Shown here piece after piece: positions 43,715 through 52,366 of a stretch of DNA of 64,000 nt. The notes beneath the pieces are model-generated. The model made no database searches and was not told the DNA's origin. It saw only the letters and a list, made by a program, of their open reading frames with translations. The stretch spans positions 3,100,001 through 3,164,000 of the forward strand of contig NZ_CP017755.1 in the NCBI RefSeq assembly GCF_001854325.1, in the 5' to 3' direction. Position 1 is the first letter of the stretch. The number at the start of each line of letters is the position of its first letter. The translations under genes and the position numbers were made by a program. Source of the stretch: Cupriavidus malaysiensis. GTDB lineage: Bacteria; Pseudomonadota; Gammaproteobacteria; Burkholderiales; Burkholderiaceae.

Positions 43715-44440
43715 ATGGCCACCGCGCTCGCCCCCGATCCCTACAAACGTGACTTTCGCACCGCTTTCACCGCGATCCGCAAGTTGCTGCAGAACGGCCA
43801 CGACACCGCCCAGGTGTTCCTGATCATGCGCGCGCTCAACGGGCCGTCCATGCCGAAGAACTACGCCCGCCTGCTGAGCACGCCCGAGGGACGCCGGCTG
43901 GCCTACCGCCGTACCGAGCTGGCCGAGCGCCTCTCCGATCCGGCCTTCATCGCCAGCTTCGCGCCCGGCACGGTCGGCGCTGCCTACCGCGACTTCCTGG
44001 AGGCGACCGGCTACAGCGCCAACGGCCTGGCCGAGGTGTCCAACCTCAACAACGAGCCCCTGATCGAAGACGCCTACACCTGGTTCGGCCGGCGTACGCG
44101 CGACGTGCACGACATCTGGCACGTGATGACCGGCTACCGCGCCGACGAGAGCCTCGGCGAAGCGGCGCTGGTCGCCTTCAGCTACGCGCAGACGGGCGGC
44201 CTGGGCTGGGCCTTCATCGCGGTGGCGGCAGCGCTCAAGAGCCTGCGCCTGACCGGCAGCGCCGCCTTCGCGCGCGCCGTGTGGGAAGGCTACCGCCTGG
44301 GCCGGCGCGCCCGCTGGCTGCTGGCCGAAGACTACGAGACGCTGCTGCACGAGCCCATCGAGGCGGCGCGCGAGCGCCTGGGCATCAGCCAGCCGGCGCG
44401 CTACCTGGCCTGCAATCCGATGCAGGAGTGGCACGCCTGA
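43715..44440 (+). CDS. Coq4-family protein (ubiquinone biosynthesis-related)
   Basis: 241 aa. The Coq4 hallmark HDxxH is present as VHDIWHVMTGY (His132, Asp133, His136) with a downstream Glu-bearing helix, the proposed metal site. RARWLLAEDYETLLHEPIEAARERLGI near the C-terminus is also family-like. Eukaryotic COQ4 was shown to act in the C1 oxidative decarboxylation of ubiquinone precursors; the role of bacterial homologues outside alphaproteobacteria is less clear. It is divergent from a CRP-like regulator. The usual betaproteobacterial ubi genes are not nearby. Confidence 0.88.
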   Translation: MATALAPDPYKRDFRTAFTAIRKLLQNGHDTAQVFLIMRALNGPSMPKNYARLLSTPEGRRLAYRRTELAERLSDPAFIASFAPGTVGAAYRDFLEATGYSANGLAEVSNLNNEPLIEDAYTWFGRRTRDVHDIWHVMTGYRADESLGEAALVAFSYAQTGGLGWAFIAVAAALKSLRLTGSAAFARAVWEGYRLGRRARWLLAEDYETLLHEPIEAARERLGISQPARYLACNPMQEWHA

Positions 44441-44531
44441 GATGCCGCATGCGCCTGGCCTGGCGGCACGGGCCGCGCTCCGCGGCGCGGCGCGGCCTCC
44501 CCCACCGGGCCGGCCAGCCCAAGACGATAGC

Positions 44532-44645
44532 GGCGCGCTGGCGCTGGCAGGAAGTTCGGCCGAGATCGTGCGCCGGCAGCCGGACGGCAGCTGGCGCTAC
44601 GTGGTGGACCACGCCACCGGCGCCAGCCTGCCGCGCGTGGCCTGA
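44532..44645 (+). pseudogene. relic of an NTF2/SnoaL-like protein gene
   Basis: The frame ending at 44645 encodes ALALAGSSAEIVRRQPDGSW followed by RYVVDHATGASLPRVA, which reads like the C-terminal strands of SnoaL-type (DUF4440) proteins, where an RRQ-DGSWR-V-DHP/DHA motif is common. The expected upstream 90 or so residues are missing; the DNA between 44441 and 44531 encodes low-complexity Ala/Arg/Pro. Best read as a gene truncated at its 5' end. Confidence 0.55.
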
Positions 44646-44771
44646 CGGCCCAATTCCCTGCCGGCGGCGTGGGATCGCGCTACCGCCGGCAGGATCCGGC
44701 CGCCCGGAGTAGACTCGCCTGCCATGCCCGCCGTGGCCGCCGGCCCGGCGCGAACCCGCAGGAGCATCTAG

Positions 44772-45887
44772 ATGAGTCGCCTCTTCTCGCCGCTGTCGAT
44801 CGGCACGCTGCAGCTCGCCAACCGCATCGTCATCGCGCCGATGTGCCAGTACTCCGCCGAAGACGGCAACGCCACCGACTGGCACATGATCCACCTCGGC
44901 CAGCTCGCCCTGTCCGGCGCGGGCATGCTGATCCTGGAGGCCTCGGCGGTCTCCCCCGAGGGGCGCATCACGCCCTACGACCTGGGCCTGTACAACGAAG
45001 ACAACGCCGCGGCGCTGGCGCGCGTGCTGCGCGCGGTGCGCGCCTATGCGCCGATCGCGGTGTCGATCCAGCTGGCGCACGCCGGACGCAAGGCATCCAG
45101 CCGCGCGCCCTGGCAGGGCGGCAGCCAGATCCGCCCGGACGAGCCGCTCGGCTGGAAGACGGTGGCGCCGTCGGCGGTGCCGCATGCCGAGGGAGAAGAC
45201 CCGCCGCATGCGCTGACCCTCGATGAGATGGCGCAGATCCGCGAGGACTTCGCCGCCGCCGCACGCCGCGCCGCCGCGCTCGGCCTGGACGGCATCGAGC
45301 TGCATGCCGCGCATGGCTACCTGCTGCACCAGTTCCTGTCGCCGCTGGCCAACCACCGCGACGACGCCTACGGCGGCAGCCTGGAAAACCGCATGCGCTT
45401 CCCCATCGAGGTGTTCGACGCGGTGCGCGCCGCCTTCCCCGCCGACAAGCCGGTGTGGGCGCGCATCTCGGCCACCGACTGGGTGCCGGGCGGCTGGGAT
45501 ATCGATGGCACGGTGGCCCTGTCGCAGGCGCTCAAGGCGCGCGGCTGCGCCGCCATCCACGTCACCACCGGCGGCGTCTCGCCGCAGCAGGCGATCAAGC
45601 TGGGGCCGGGCTACCAGGTGCCGTACGCGCAGCGCGTCAAGGCCGAGGTGGGCCTGCCCACGCTGGCGGTGGGGCTGATCACCGAGCCGCAGCAAGCCGA
45701 GTCCATCCTCGCCAACGACGAGGCCGACGCCGTCTCGCTGGCGCGCGCCATGCTGTACGACCCGCGCTGGCCGTGGCATGCCGCCGCCGAGCTGGGCGCA
45801 CAGGTCAGCGCGCCCAAGCAGTACTGGCGCTCGCAGCCGCGCGAGTTCAAGGACCTGTTCCTCGGCGCCAGCTTCGGCCAGCGCTGA
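44772..45887 (+). CDS. NADH:flavin oxidoreductase, old yellow enzyme family (YqjM/XenA-like)
   Basis: 371 aa, FMN-binding TIM barrel. It belongs to the YqjM/XenA class: PMCQYSAEDGNATDWHMIHLGQ holds the active-site Cys, and QLAHAGRKAS, LHAAHGYLLHQFLSPLANHR (substrate-binding His-x-x-His/Asn region) and the AVGLITEP and VSLARAMLYDPRWP phosphate-binding segments are present. It reduces activated C=C bonds of enones or nitro compounds using NAD(P)H. It precedes a YciI-like gene on the same strand. Confidence 0.95.
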   Translation: MSRLFSPLSIGTLQLANRIVIAPMCQYSAEDGNATDWHMIHLGQLALSGAGMLILEASAVSPEGRITPYDLGLYNEDNAAALARVLRAVRAYAPIAVSIQLAHAGRKASSRAPWQGGSQIRPDEPLGWKTVAPSAVPHAEGEDPPHALTLDEMAQIREDFAAAARRAAALGLDGIELHAAHGYLLHQFLSPLANHRDDAYGGSLENRMRFPIEVFDAVRAAFPADKPVWARISATDWVPGGWDIDGTVALSQALKARGCAAIHVTTGGVSPQQAIKLGPGYQVPYAQRVKAEVGLPTLAVGLITEPQQAESILANDEADAVSLARAMLYDPRWPWHAAAELGAQVSAPKQYWRSQPREFKDLFLGASFGQR

Positions 45888-45947
45888 GCGTCCGCCCTGC
45901 CCTTGCGCGACCTTCCCGATCTACCCCGACCTTCCACGGAGCCTGCC

Positions 45948-46250
45948 TTGCTGTTCGTCTTCCACCTGCTCGACAAACCCGGCGCCGCCGAGCTGCGCCT
46001 CAGCGTGCGCCCTGAGCACAGGGCCTACCTGGCCGCCGCCGCCGAGCGCATCGCCTTCGCCGGTCCGCTGCTGTCCGACGACGGCGCCGCCATGGTCGGC
46101 AGCCTGCTGGTGATGGACTTCCCCGACCGCGAGGCCGCGCGGGCCTGGCTGGCGGCGGAGCCCTTCACGCGCGCGGGGCTCTACGCCTCGACCTCGCTGC
46201 TGGCCTTCAATAACCTCTGGCCGCAGAAGACGGGCTTCCCCGCGGCCTGA
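45948..46250 (+). CDS. YciI-family protein
   Basis: 100 aa from a TTG start at 45948, chosen because it gives the normal family length and has ACGGAG 7 nt upstream. The pattern FVFHLLDKPGAAELRLSVRPEHRAYLAA, followed by FAGPLL, MVGSLLVMDFPDREAARAWLAAEPF and the conserved final Phe/Asn-Pro-type tail, is the ferredoxin-like YciI fold. Its conserved His/Asp pair suggests enzyme activity in some members, but function here is unknown. Its last 44 bp overlap the convergent permease gene. Confidence 0.85.
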   Translation: MLFVFHLLDKPGAAELRLSVRPEHRAYLAAAAERIAFAGPLLSDDGAAMVGSLLVMDFPDREAARAWLAAEPFTRAGLYASTSLLAFNNLWPQKTGFPAA

Positions 46251-46992
46251 GCCCGGCGTCCGACCGGGCCGGCCATGCGCGGCCGCCGCCGCGCGCCGGC
46301 CAGCCGCGCAGCCAGGCGGCGGCGGCGGCCTCGATCAGCAGGCACACCGCCAGGTAGAGCAGCGCCACCGCCGCGAACACTTCGGCGGCGTGGCCCATGC
46401 TGCGGCCGTTGACCTGGGCCGCCACCGTGGCCAGTTCGCTCACGCCCACGATATAGGCCAGCGAGGTGTCCTTGGCCAGCGCCACCCAGGTGTTGGCCAG
46501 CGACGGCAGCATGGTGCGCAGGGCCTGCGGCAGCAGCACCGAGCCGAGCGCCCGCGCCGGCGTCATGCCCAGCGCCAGCGCCGCCTGGCGCTGGCCGGGA
46601 CCGAGCGCGGCGATGCCCGCCTGCAGGGTCTGCGCCACGTAGGCCGCGCCGATGGCGGCCAGCGCCACCACCACGGTCGAGACCTCGCCCACATGCACGC
46701 CCGCCACCATCGGCAGCAGGAAGTAGGTCCAGAACACCAGCATCAGCACCGGTACCGCGCGCAGCAGCGCCAGCATGGCGCGCAGCGGCGCGGCCACGCC
46801 GCGTGGCGCCAGCTCGAGCAGCACCGCCAGCGCGATGCCCGCCAGCGTGGCGCCGGCGCAGGCCAGCAGGGCCATCCACAGCGTCAGTGCCGCGCCGGCC
46901 AGCGGCCCTTGCGGAAACGCGCCCTTGAGCAGGTAGGGAAGCTGGTGCCAGACCAGCGCCAGGCCGGACAGGTCGGTGGACAGGTCAACCAT
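46207..46992 (-). CDS. polar amino acid ABC transporter permease (second subunit)
   Basis: 261 aa from the ATG at 46992, overlapping the preceding permease by 8 bp. HisM/GlnP-type inner-membrane protein with about five hydrophobic segments and the EAA loop GPGQRQAALALGMTPARAL. The LALLRAVPVLMLVFWTYFLLP segment is typical of the His/Glu/Gln/Arg permease family. It pairs with the other permease to form the channel of an amino acid importer. The C-terminal tail beyond about residue 235 is Arg/Gly/Pro-rich. Confidence 0.9.
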   Translation of the reverse strand: MVDLSTDLSGLALVWHQLPYLLKGAFPQGPLAGAALTLWMALLACAGATLAGIALAVLLELAPRGVAAPLRAMLALLRAVPVLMLVFWTYFLLPMVAGVHVGEVSTVVVALAAIGAAYVAQTLQAGIAALGPGQRQAALALGMTPARALGSVLLPQALRTMLPSLANTWVALAKDTSLAYIVGVSELATVAAQVNGRSMGHAAEVFAAVALLYLAVCLLIEAAAAAWLRGWPARGGGRAWPARSDAGLRPRGSPSSAARGY

Positions 46993-47731
46993 GGCGCGAC
47001 AGGCTCCAGCCAACCCGCCGCAGCAGCGGCGGCACGCCCGCCTGCAGCAGCAGGATCAGCGCCACGTAGAGCAGCGTGGCCAGGCCGAAGGCCTGGAAGG
47101 TCAGCAGGCTGTCGGTCTCGACCTGGCGCGCGGCATAGGAGAGTTCGGCGAAGCCGATGGCCATCGCCAGCGAGGTGTTCTTGATGGTCTGGCAGAACTG
47201 GCCGAGCATCGGACGCGCGGCGATACGCAAGGCCTGCGGCAGCACCACGCGCCAGAACGCCGACGATGGCGTGAAGCCCAGCGCCAGCGCCGCCTGCGCC
47301 TGTCCGCGCGGCACCGCCGCCAGCCCCGCCTCCAGCTCCTGGGCATAGAAGGCGCTGGCATACAGGCCGATGCCGGCCAGGCTGGCCAGGCACTCCAGCG
47401 AGGGCGCCGGCAGGTGCAGGCCCGCCACTGTCACGCCGGGCCACGCCGTCAGCGCGGCGATGGCGGCTTCGCCCAGCAGCTGGGCCGCGCCGAAATACCA
47501 GAAGAAGAGCTGCACCAGCAGCGGCGTGCGGCGCAGCAGGCCGACCGCCGCCCCGGCACCCGCGCGCAGCGGCCGCCAGCCGGCGCGGCGCAGCGCCAGC
47601 CAGCCCGCCGCCAGCGCACAGCCCAGCAGGAAGACCGCCGCCGACAACGCCACGGTCATGCCGAAGCCGGCCAGGATCCAGCCGGCATAGCGTGCCGGCA
47701 GGGCCTGCAGCAGGATCGCGGCCTGGCTCAT
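46985..47731 (-). CDS. polar amino acid ABC transporter permease (first subunit)
   Basis: 248 aa. HisQ/GlnP-like permease: five hydrophobic helices, LLRRTPLLVQLFFWYFG near the N-terminus, and the EAA motif VPRGQAQAALALGFTPSSAF with TIKNTSLAMAIGFAEL after it. It lies between the binding-protein gene and the second permease gene in the order expected for one importer. No ATP-binding subunit is encoded in this operon. Confidence 0.92.
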   Translation of the reverse strand: MSQAAILLQALPARYAGWILAGFGMTVALSAAVFLLGCALAAGWLALRRAGWRPLRAGAGAAVGLLRRTPLLVQLFFWYFGAAQLLGEAAIAALTAWPGVTVAGLHLPAPSLECLASLAGIGLYASAFYAQELEAGLAAVPRGQAQAALALGFTPSSAFWRVVLPQALRIAARPMLGQFCQTIKNTSLAMAIGFAELSYAARQVETDSLLTFQAFGLATLLYVALILLLQAGVPPLLRRVGWSLSRHG

Positions 47732-47789
47732 GGCGCACCACCCGGCACACCCAGCGCACCGGACGCGCCGCCGTGGCGACCGGCCCGCC

Positions 47790-48668
47790 TCACTTCAGCG
47801 CACTGCCGATGGTGAAGTCGCGCGGCAGCGGCGCCGCGCTCTTGGGGCCGAACCATTTGTCGTAGATGCGCGCGGCGGTACCGTTCTTCTCCAGGTCCAG
47901 CAGGATGCCGTCGATGGCGGCCACCAGCCGGGTCTCGCCCTTGGGAATGCCGACGCCCATGTACTCGCGGGTCAGCGTGAACGGCGAGATCTCGAACTGC
48001 TCCTTGCCGGGCAGCGTGGCCAGCAGCGCGCCGAGCTTGGCGCCGTCCTGGGCGAAGGCCTGGATGGCGCCGCTGCGCAGGGCCGCCAGGGCCAGCGGGG
48101 AGTCGTCGTAGGCGATCACGCGGGCGTCCGGGTAGCGCTGGCGCAGCGTGGTCTCCTGCGTGGTGCCCTTGTCCACCCCCAGGCGCCAGGACTTGAGGTC
48201 GTCGGGCTGCTTGAGCGTGCCTTTGCGGGCGATGAACTGCAGGCCGCTGGCGAAATAGGGCGTGGAGAAGTCGATCTGCTGGCGGCGCTCGTCGGTGATG
48301 GTGAAGTTGGCGGCGACGATGTCCACCTTGTGCGAGGCCAACAGCGGCAGGCGGTTGGCGGGGTTGGTGGCGCGGTACTCGATCTTGACGCCGAGCCGGC
48401 GCGCGATCTCCTCGGCATAGTCGACGTCGAGGCCGACCGGGGCCGCCTTGGCATCGACGAAGCCGAAGGGCGGGTTGGCGTCGAACACGCCGACGCGCAG
48501 CACGCCGGCCTTGCGGATGTCGTCGAGGCGATCGGCCAGGGCCTGTCCCGGCACCAGCGCGGTGCCGGCGGCCAGGGCCGCCAGGGCGGAGAAAACGGCG
48601 AGGCGGCGCGGCAGCCGTGGCGTGACGCGGGAGAAACCGAGGGCAGCAAAGGGCGTCCGGGTCGACAT
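47790..48668 (-). CDS. amino acid ABC transporter substrate-binding protein
   Basis: 292 aa from the ATG at 48668. A Sec signal peptide (about residues 1-43, ending GQALA) precedes an SBP_bac_3 domain: LDDIRKAGVLRVGVFDANPP, GFVDAKAAPVGLDVDYAEEIARRLGV, VDIVAANFTITDERRQQIDFSTPYF and LGVDKGTTQE. It resembles lysine/arginine/glutamate-type binding proteins. It is first in the operon, with two permeases 58 bp downstream; an ATPase gene is lacking. Confidence 0.93.
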   Translation of the reverse strand: MSTRTPFAALGFSRVTPRLPRRLAVFSALAALAAGTALVPGQALADRLDDIRKAGVLRVGVFDANPPFGFVDAKAAPVGLDVDYAEEIARRLGVKIEYRATNPANRLPLLASHKVDIVAANFTITDERRQQIDFSTPYFASGLQFIARKGTLKQPDDLKSWRLGVDKGTTQETTLRQRYPDARVIAYDDSPLALAALRSGAIQAFAQDGAKLGALLATLPGKEQFEISPFTLTREYMGVGIPKGETRLVAAIDGILLDLEKNGTAARIYDKWFGPKSAAPLPRDFTIGSALK

Positions 48669-49111
48669 GTAACACTCTCGTAAGATGCGATGGAGCGACG
48701 ATAGCGCCACCCGTGCGCGCCCGGAACGAAGCGTTTCGCAGATGCATATGCCCCACCGGCCGCCTGCCAGGGCGCGCCGGCCGTGGCTCGGCGGCCGGCA
48801 GGCAGGCGGCGCCGGCGGCCCGCCGCACGTCCGGGTGGCGCCGGCGCGGCACACATTTGCAGACAATTCTTTACGCTCTCAAATATTTGCTTACAAGACA
48901 CACAAACCCCGGCGGCAATGGCCTGCTAAGTTGCAGGCTTCGGCGGCCACCGGCTGCCAATATGTAGGAGCCGCCGCATGCGACAAGTCCGCCCAGCCCT
49001 CCCTCCGCTACGGCCAGCCGGCCGCACCCGCGCAACCCTTCCGGCCGCCGCCCGCGCGCAGCAGCCGGCCCCCCACGGTACCGATGGCAACCATGGCCGG
49101 CGCGCGCGCTG
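48669..49111. other. 443-bp gap with divergent promoters; no clear gene
   Basis: The part next to the binding-protein gene is GC-rich. An AT-rich block at about 48850-48915 (CACATTTGCAGACAATTCTTTACGCTCTC, CAAATATTTGCTTACAAG) contains TTGCAGACA and TTTGCTTACA, possible -35-like boxes, and probably holds promoters. CAAATATTTG at 48879-48888 is a 10-bp palindrome. The stretch 48960-49111 is GC-rich without recognisable coding content. Confidence 0.5.
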
Positions 49112-49213
49112 ATGAAGTGGTCGACCATCGCCCTCGTGCTGGCGGCCTGGCTCGGCAGTTGCATGGCGATCGGCTGGCTGGTCATGGGCTGCTCGGCGCT
49201 GCTGTCGCACTGA
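49112..49213 (+). CDS. 33-residue single-pass membrane peptide
   Basis: The frame from the ATG at 49112 encodes MKWSTIALVLAAWLGSCMAI followed by GWLVMGCSALLSH, one hydrophobic helix with two Cys. The stop TGA overlaps the next ATG (TGATG), so translation of the next gene is likely coupled. No family recognised. Small size makes it easy to miss; it could instead be a chance frame, but the hydrophobic pattern and the overlap support it. Confidence 0.5.
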   Translation: MKWSTIALVLAAWLGSCMAIGWLVMGCSALLSH

Positions 49214-49551
49214 TGGCCGCCGCGTCCCGCCCGCGCGCCAGCCGCGAGGCGCCACGCTCCGCCGCGCGCCCCGCCCCGCGCCTCCTGCCGGAGATCCCGC
49301 CCGACGCGCAGTCCGAGGCCCGTGCCGAAGCGCGGCCGGAGGTCCTGCCGGATGCGCGCATGCTGTCGGAGATCGGCTGGCTGCAGCGCTGCAACCATTG
49401 CGGCGAGTACTGGCCGGCCGATGGCGAGTTCTTCCCGCGCGACGCGCGCCGCGCCCACGGCATCGAGCTGACCTGCAAGGCCTGCCGCAAGGAACGCCGG
49501 CGCGGGCCCGGCCATGCCGACGAGGAAGCGGCCGAGGCCAGGGCGGCCTGA
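49213..49551 (+). CDS. small Cys4 zinc-ribbon-like protein
   Basis: 112 aa from the ATG at 49213. After an Arg/Ala/Pro-rich disordered part (about residues 1-48), the C-terminal half has C60-x2-C63 (RCNHCGEYWPADGEFFPRD) and C88-x2-C91 (LTCKACRKERR), a likely zinc ribbon. The C-terminus is acidic/Ala-rich. It may bind nucleic acid or a protein partner; I do not recognise a named family. It is coupled to the upstream 33-residue membrane peptide by a TGATG overlap. Confidence 0.7.
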   Translation: MAAASRPRASREAPRSAARPAPRLLPEIPPDAQSEARAEARPEVLPDARMLSEIGWLQRCNHCGEYWPADGEFFPRDARRAHGIELTCKACRKERRRGPGHADEEAAEARAA

Positions 49552-49584
49552 GCGGCCTGAGCGGCCTGGCGGCACCCGCCCGCG

Positions 49585-52080
49585 CTACGGCGCGGGCGGC
49601 ACCAGTTCGAGCCGCTCGCGGCTTTCCTTCTCCACCGCCCTGCGCGAGTAGACCAGCGGGAAGGTCTCGCCACGCACCCACAGCGACGCCAGGTCGCGAT
49701 AGTGCGGGCTGGCCGGATTGCCCGACTGGCCGGGCGCATTGACCGCCCGCGCGGCATCCCAGTTGCCCACGTCCAGCACCATGCGGAAGGACGCGCCGGC
49801 GCTGAGCTGGTAGTCGCCGGCGCGGTAGCTGGCGTTCATCGGCGTGAACGACGAGCCGCCGATGGGGCCGGCGTTGACATCGAACTTCTGCCGCGCCGCG
49901 GCGTCCAGCACCGTGTCGAGCGGATGGCGGAAGACGGCGGCATGCAGCTTGCCCCACTGCCAGCCGGCCGGGTCGGCGCCGAGCTTGCGCTCCATCTCGC
50001 CCATGGCCTGCTTCAGCGCGCCCAGCATGGCGTCGTTGCGACGTTCCAGCGGCATCCACGGCTCCGGCCGTTCCAGCACCGCCAGCACGCGCGCGGCGTC
50101 GCCGCTGCCGACCAGCCGCGCCACCTCGGCCGGCAGCGCCGCGCGCACCACGGCCGGACGCAGGTACTTGCCGAACCAGACCTCGAACAGCGCCGCCGGC
50201 GCGCTGTCGGCGCGCTCATTGCCATCCCAGCCGCGCAGCAGGTCCAGGCCCCGGCGCAGCTGCGGATCGGTGCTCTGCAGGTCCTTGAGCAGTGCCACCA
50301 GGCGCTGTGCCGGCAGTGACACGGTATCGTTCTGCCAGGCGATCGAGTCCTCCAGCGTGGCGTGCGGGCTGGCCGCCACCAGGCTCTTCAGGCGGCGCGC
50401 GCGCGCCGTGTCGCTCCACTCGTAGCCCACGCCCAGGCGGGCCGCCGGATGGTTGGGCGGGATGGTGTTCTCGTTGGCGGTGACGACGTAGCCCGCGGCC
50501 GGATTGAAGGCCCATGGCAACTGGTCCATGTCGCGGTAGCCGGCCCACTCATAGCGGCCGTCGCCGGGCACCGGCATCAGCCCGTCCCAGTTCGGCCGCA
50601 CCGGGGTCAGGCCGGCGGGCAGCCAGCCGATATTGCCGGCGCGGTCGGCATAGACCTGGTTCTCGCCGGGCGCCCCCCAGCGGTTCATGGCGGCGCGGAA
50701 CTGGTCCCAGTTCTGCGCCCGCATATAGTCCATCGAGCCGAAGTAAGGCGCCATGCCGAGGTCGAGCCAGGCCGCGCGCAGCGCCCAGGCGCGCCCGCCC
50801 TTGGCATCGGCGAAGAGCACGGGGCCGTGGCGCGTGAAGTCGATGGCGACCTTGCGCGGCACCGCCTCGCCGCGCACCGCGATCTCCTCGGTGACGCTCT
50901 CCATCGGCTCCCAGCGGCCCTTGTAGCGGTACTCGTGCGGGTTGGCCGGATTGGTCTCGTAGCCGTAGACGTCTTCCTGGTCGATGTAGAAACGCGTCAG
51001 GCCGAAGGCGATGTGCTCGTTGTGGCCGATCGAGATGCCGGGCAGGAAGGGCTCGCCGGCGCCGATCACCGACAGGCCCGGCGCATTCAGGTGGCTGATG
51101 TAGCGCAGGCTGGGCGCGCCATGGGCGCGGTGCGGGTCATTGGCCAGGATCGGGCGTCCGGTGGCGGTGCGGCTGCCGGCGATGACCCAGTTGTTCGAGC
51201 CCAGGCTGCGGCCCATGTCGCTCGCCATGTCGACGGTGGCGTAGAGCGCCGCGGGCGGCAGCGCGGCGGCGGCGTTGCTCCACCATTCCTTGGGGAAGCG
51301 CGGCGGCGCGGTGGCCAGGTCGTAGGCGCGGCGCAGCTCCGCCACCGGCACCGCGCAGGGATCGAGCCCCTCCGGCACCCTGGGCTCGACCTGCGGGTCG
51401 AGCTCGCGGCGCAGCCAGTCGGCGCGCGCGGCCCCGGCGCGCGCATGGCAGTAGAGCTGGGCGCGGTCCAGCTCGCCGGTGAAGTTGGTGGTGAGGCCGT
51501 GGTGGCGGATGCGCACGATGTCCTCGGCGCGCCAGCGCGCGGGCTTGTAGCCGAGCACGCGGAACTCCGGCGGCAGCAGCTCGGGGCGGGCCTCGGCCAG
51601 CGCCACGTAGGCATTGATGCCGGCGACGAAGGCCTCGGCCACGCGCTTGGCGTCGGAGCCGTAGGCCAGCCATTCGCGGTAGAGGTCGCCGCGGAACAGC
51701 ACCGCGCGCGCCATGCGGTCGCCTTCCACGTAGGCGGGGCCGAAATCCTTGGCCATCTGGCCCAGGCCGCGCTTGCGCCACAGATCGATCTGCCACAGGC
51801 GGTCGCGCGCGGCGACGAAGCCCTGCACGGTGAAGGCGTCGTACAGGGTGTTGGCGTAGATGTGCGGCACGCCCCAGCGGTCGACCAGCACGCTGGCCGG
51901 CTTCTCCAGCCCCGGCACCGCGAAGCGCTCGCCGCCGGTGGCTGCCGTGCCGGCATGCGTGGCGGCGGACGGCACCGCCCGCGCCGGCGCGGCGCCCAGC
52001 GCGAAGCCGGTGGCGAGCGCCAGCATGGCGGCGCGCAGCAGGCGGAGGGCGCGCGGGCGGCGCCGGGGATGACGGTTCAT
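49585..52080 (-). CDS. penicillin acylase family N-terminal nucleophile hydrolase
   Basis: 831 aa from the ATG at 52080. Signal peptide about residues 1-35. The alpha chain has DRWGVPHIYANTLYDAFTVQGFVAARDRLWQ-type motif; the autocleavage site is at Gly294-Ser295, where GSNNWVIAGS gives the N-terminal Ser of the beta chain. NEHIAFGLT and the late VTANENTIPPNHPA are conserved. These periplasmic enzymes hydrolyse amide side chains, including beta-lactams or acyl-homoserine lactones. It is divergent from the IclR gene; substrate not readable. Confidence 0.92.
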   Translation of the reverse strand: MNRHPRRRPRALRLLRAAMLALATGFALGAAPARAVPSAATHAGTAATGGERFAVPGLEKPASVLVDRWGVPHIYANTLYDAFTVQGFVAARDRLWQIDLWRKRGLGQMAKDFGPAYVEGDRMARAVLFRGDLYREWLAYGSDAKRVAEAFVAGINAYVALAEARPELLPPEFRVLGYKPARWRAEDIVRIRHHGLTTNFTGELDRAQLYCHARAGAARADWLRRELDPQVEPRVPEGLDPCAVPVAELRRAYDLATAPPRFPKEWWSNAAAALPPAALYATVDMASDMGRSLGSNNWVIAGSRTATGRPILANDPHRAHGAPSLRYISHLNAPGLSVIGAGEPFLPGISIGHNEHIAFGLTRFYIDQEDVYGYETNPANPHEYRYKGRWEPMESVTEEIAVRGEAVPRKVAIDFTRHGPVLFADAKGGRAWALRAAWLDLGMAPYFGSMDYMRAQNWDQFRAAMNRWGAPGENQVYADRAGNIGWLPAGLTPVRPNWDGLMPVPGDGRYEWAGYRDMDQLPWAFNPAAGYVVTANENTIPPNHPAARLGVGYEWSDTARARRLKSLVAASPHATLEDSIAWQNDTVSLPAQRLVALLKDLQSTDPQLRRGLDLLRGWDGNERADSAPAALFEVWFGKYLRPAVVRAALPAEVARLVGSGDAARVLAVLERPEPWMPLERRNDAMLGALKQAMGEMERKLGADPAGWQWGKLHAAVFRHPLDTVLDAAARQKFDVNAGPIGGSSFTPMNASYRAGDYQLSAGASFRMVLDVGNWDAARAVNAPGQSGNPASPHYRDLASLWVRGETFPLVYSRRAVEKESRERLELVPPAP

Positions 52081-52267
52081 GGCGGAGCGGACGGAAAAAG
52101 GGAGGATCGGCAGGGGCGCGGCAGCCTGCAAGCATAGCGGAAGCCGGCCGGTTCCGGCGCCGCCTGCCGGCGCGCCGCGGCCGGCCTGCCGGTTTCATCC
52201 GGCGAAACTTTGATGCATCGCAGAATGACGGCACCAGCGAAGGCGCCTATAACAACGTCGTTGCACA

Positions 52268-52280
52268 GTGGATTTTCCAC
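52268..52280. promoter_or_regulatory. dyad upstream of the IclR gene
   Basis: GTGGA-TTT-TCCAC is a perfect 13-bp dyad, with CAACG-T-CGTTG just before it at 52253-52263. Both lie in the divergent gap between the penicillin-acylase-family gene and the IclR gene and are candidate IclR sites. Confidence 0.5.
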
Positions 52281-52366
52281 ACCATCGCGGTGAGAAGCCG
52301 GCGCCGAGCCGAATCCAGCCGTTTCATCCAGCAAAACCCAACCGAAACCGAGCGCCGGAGCCCCGC

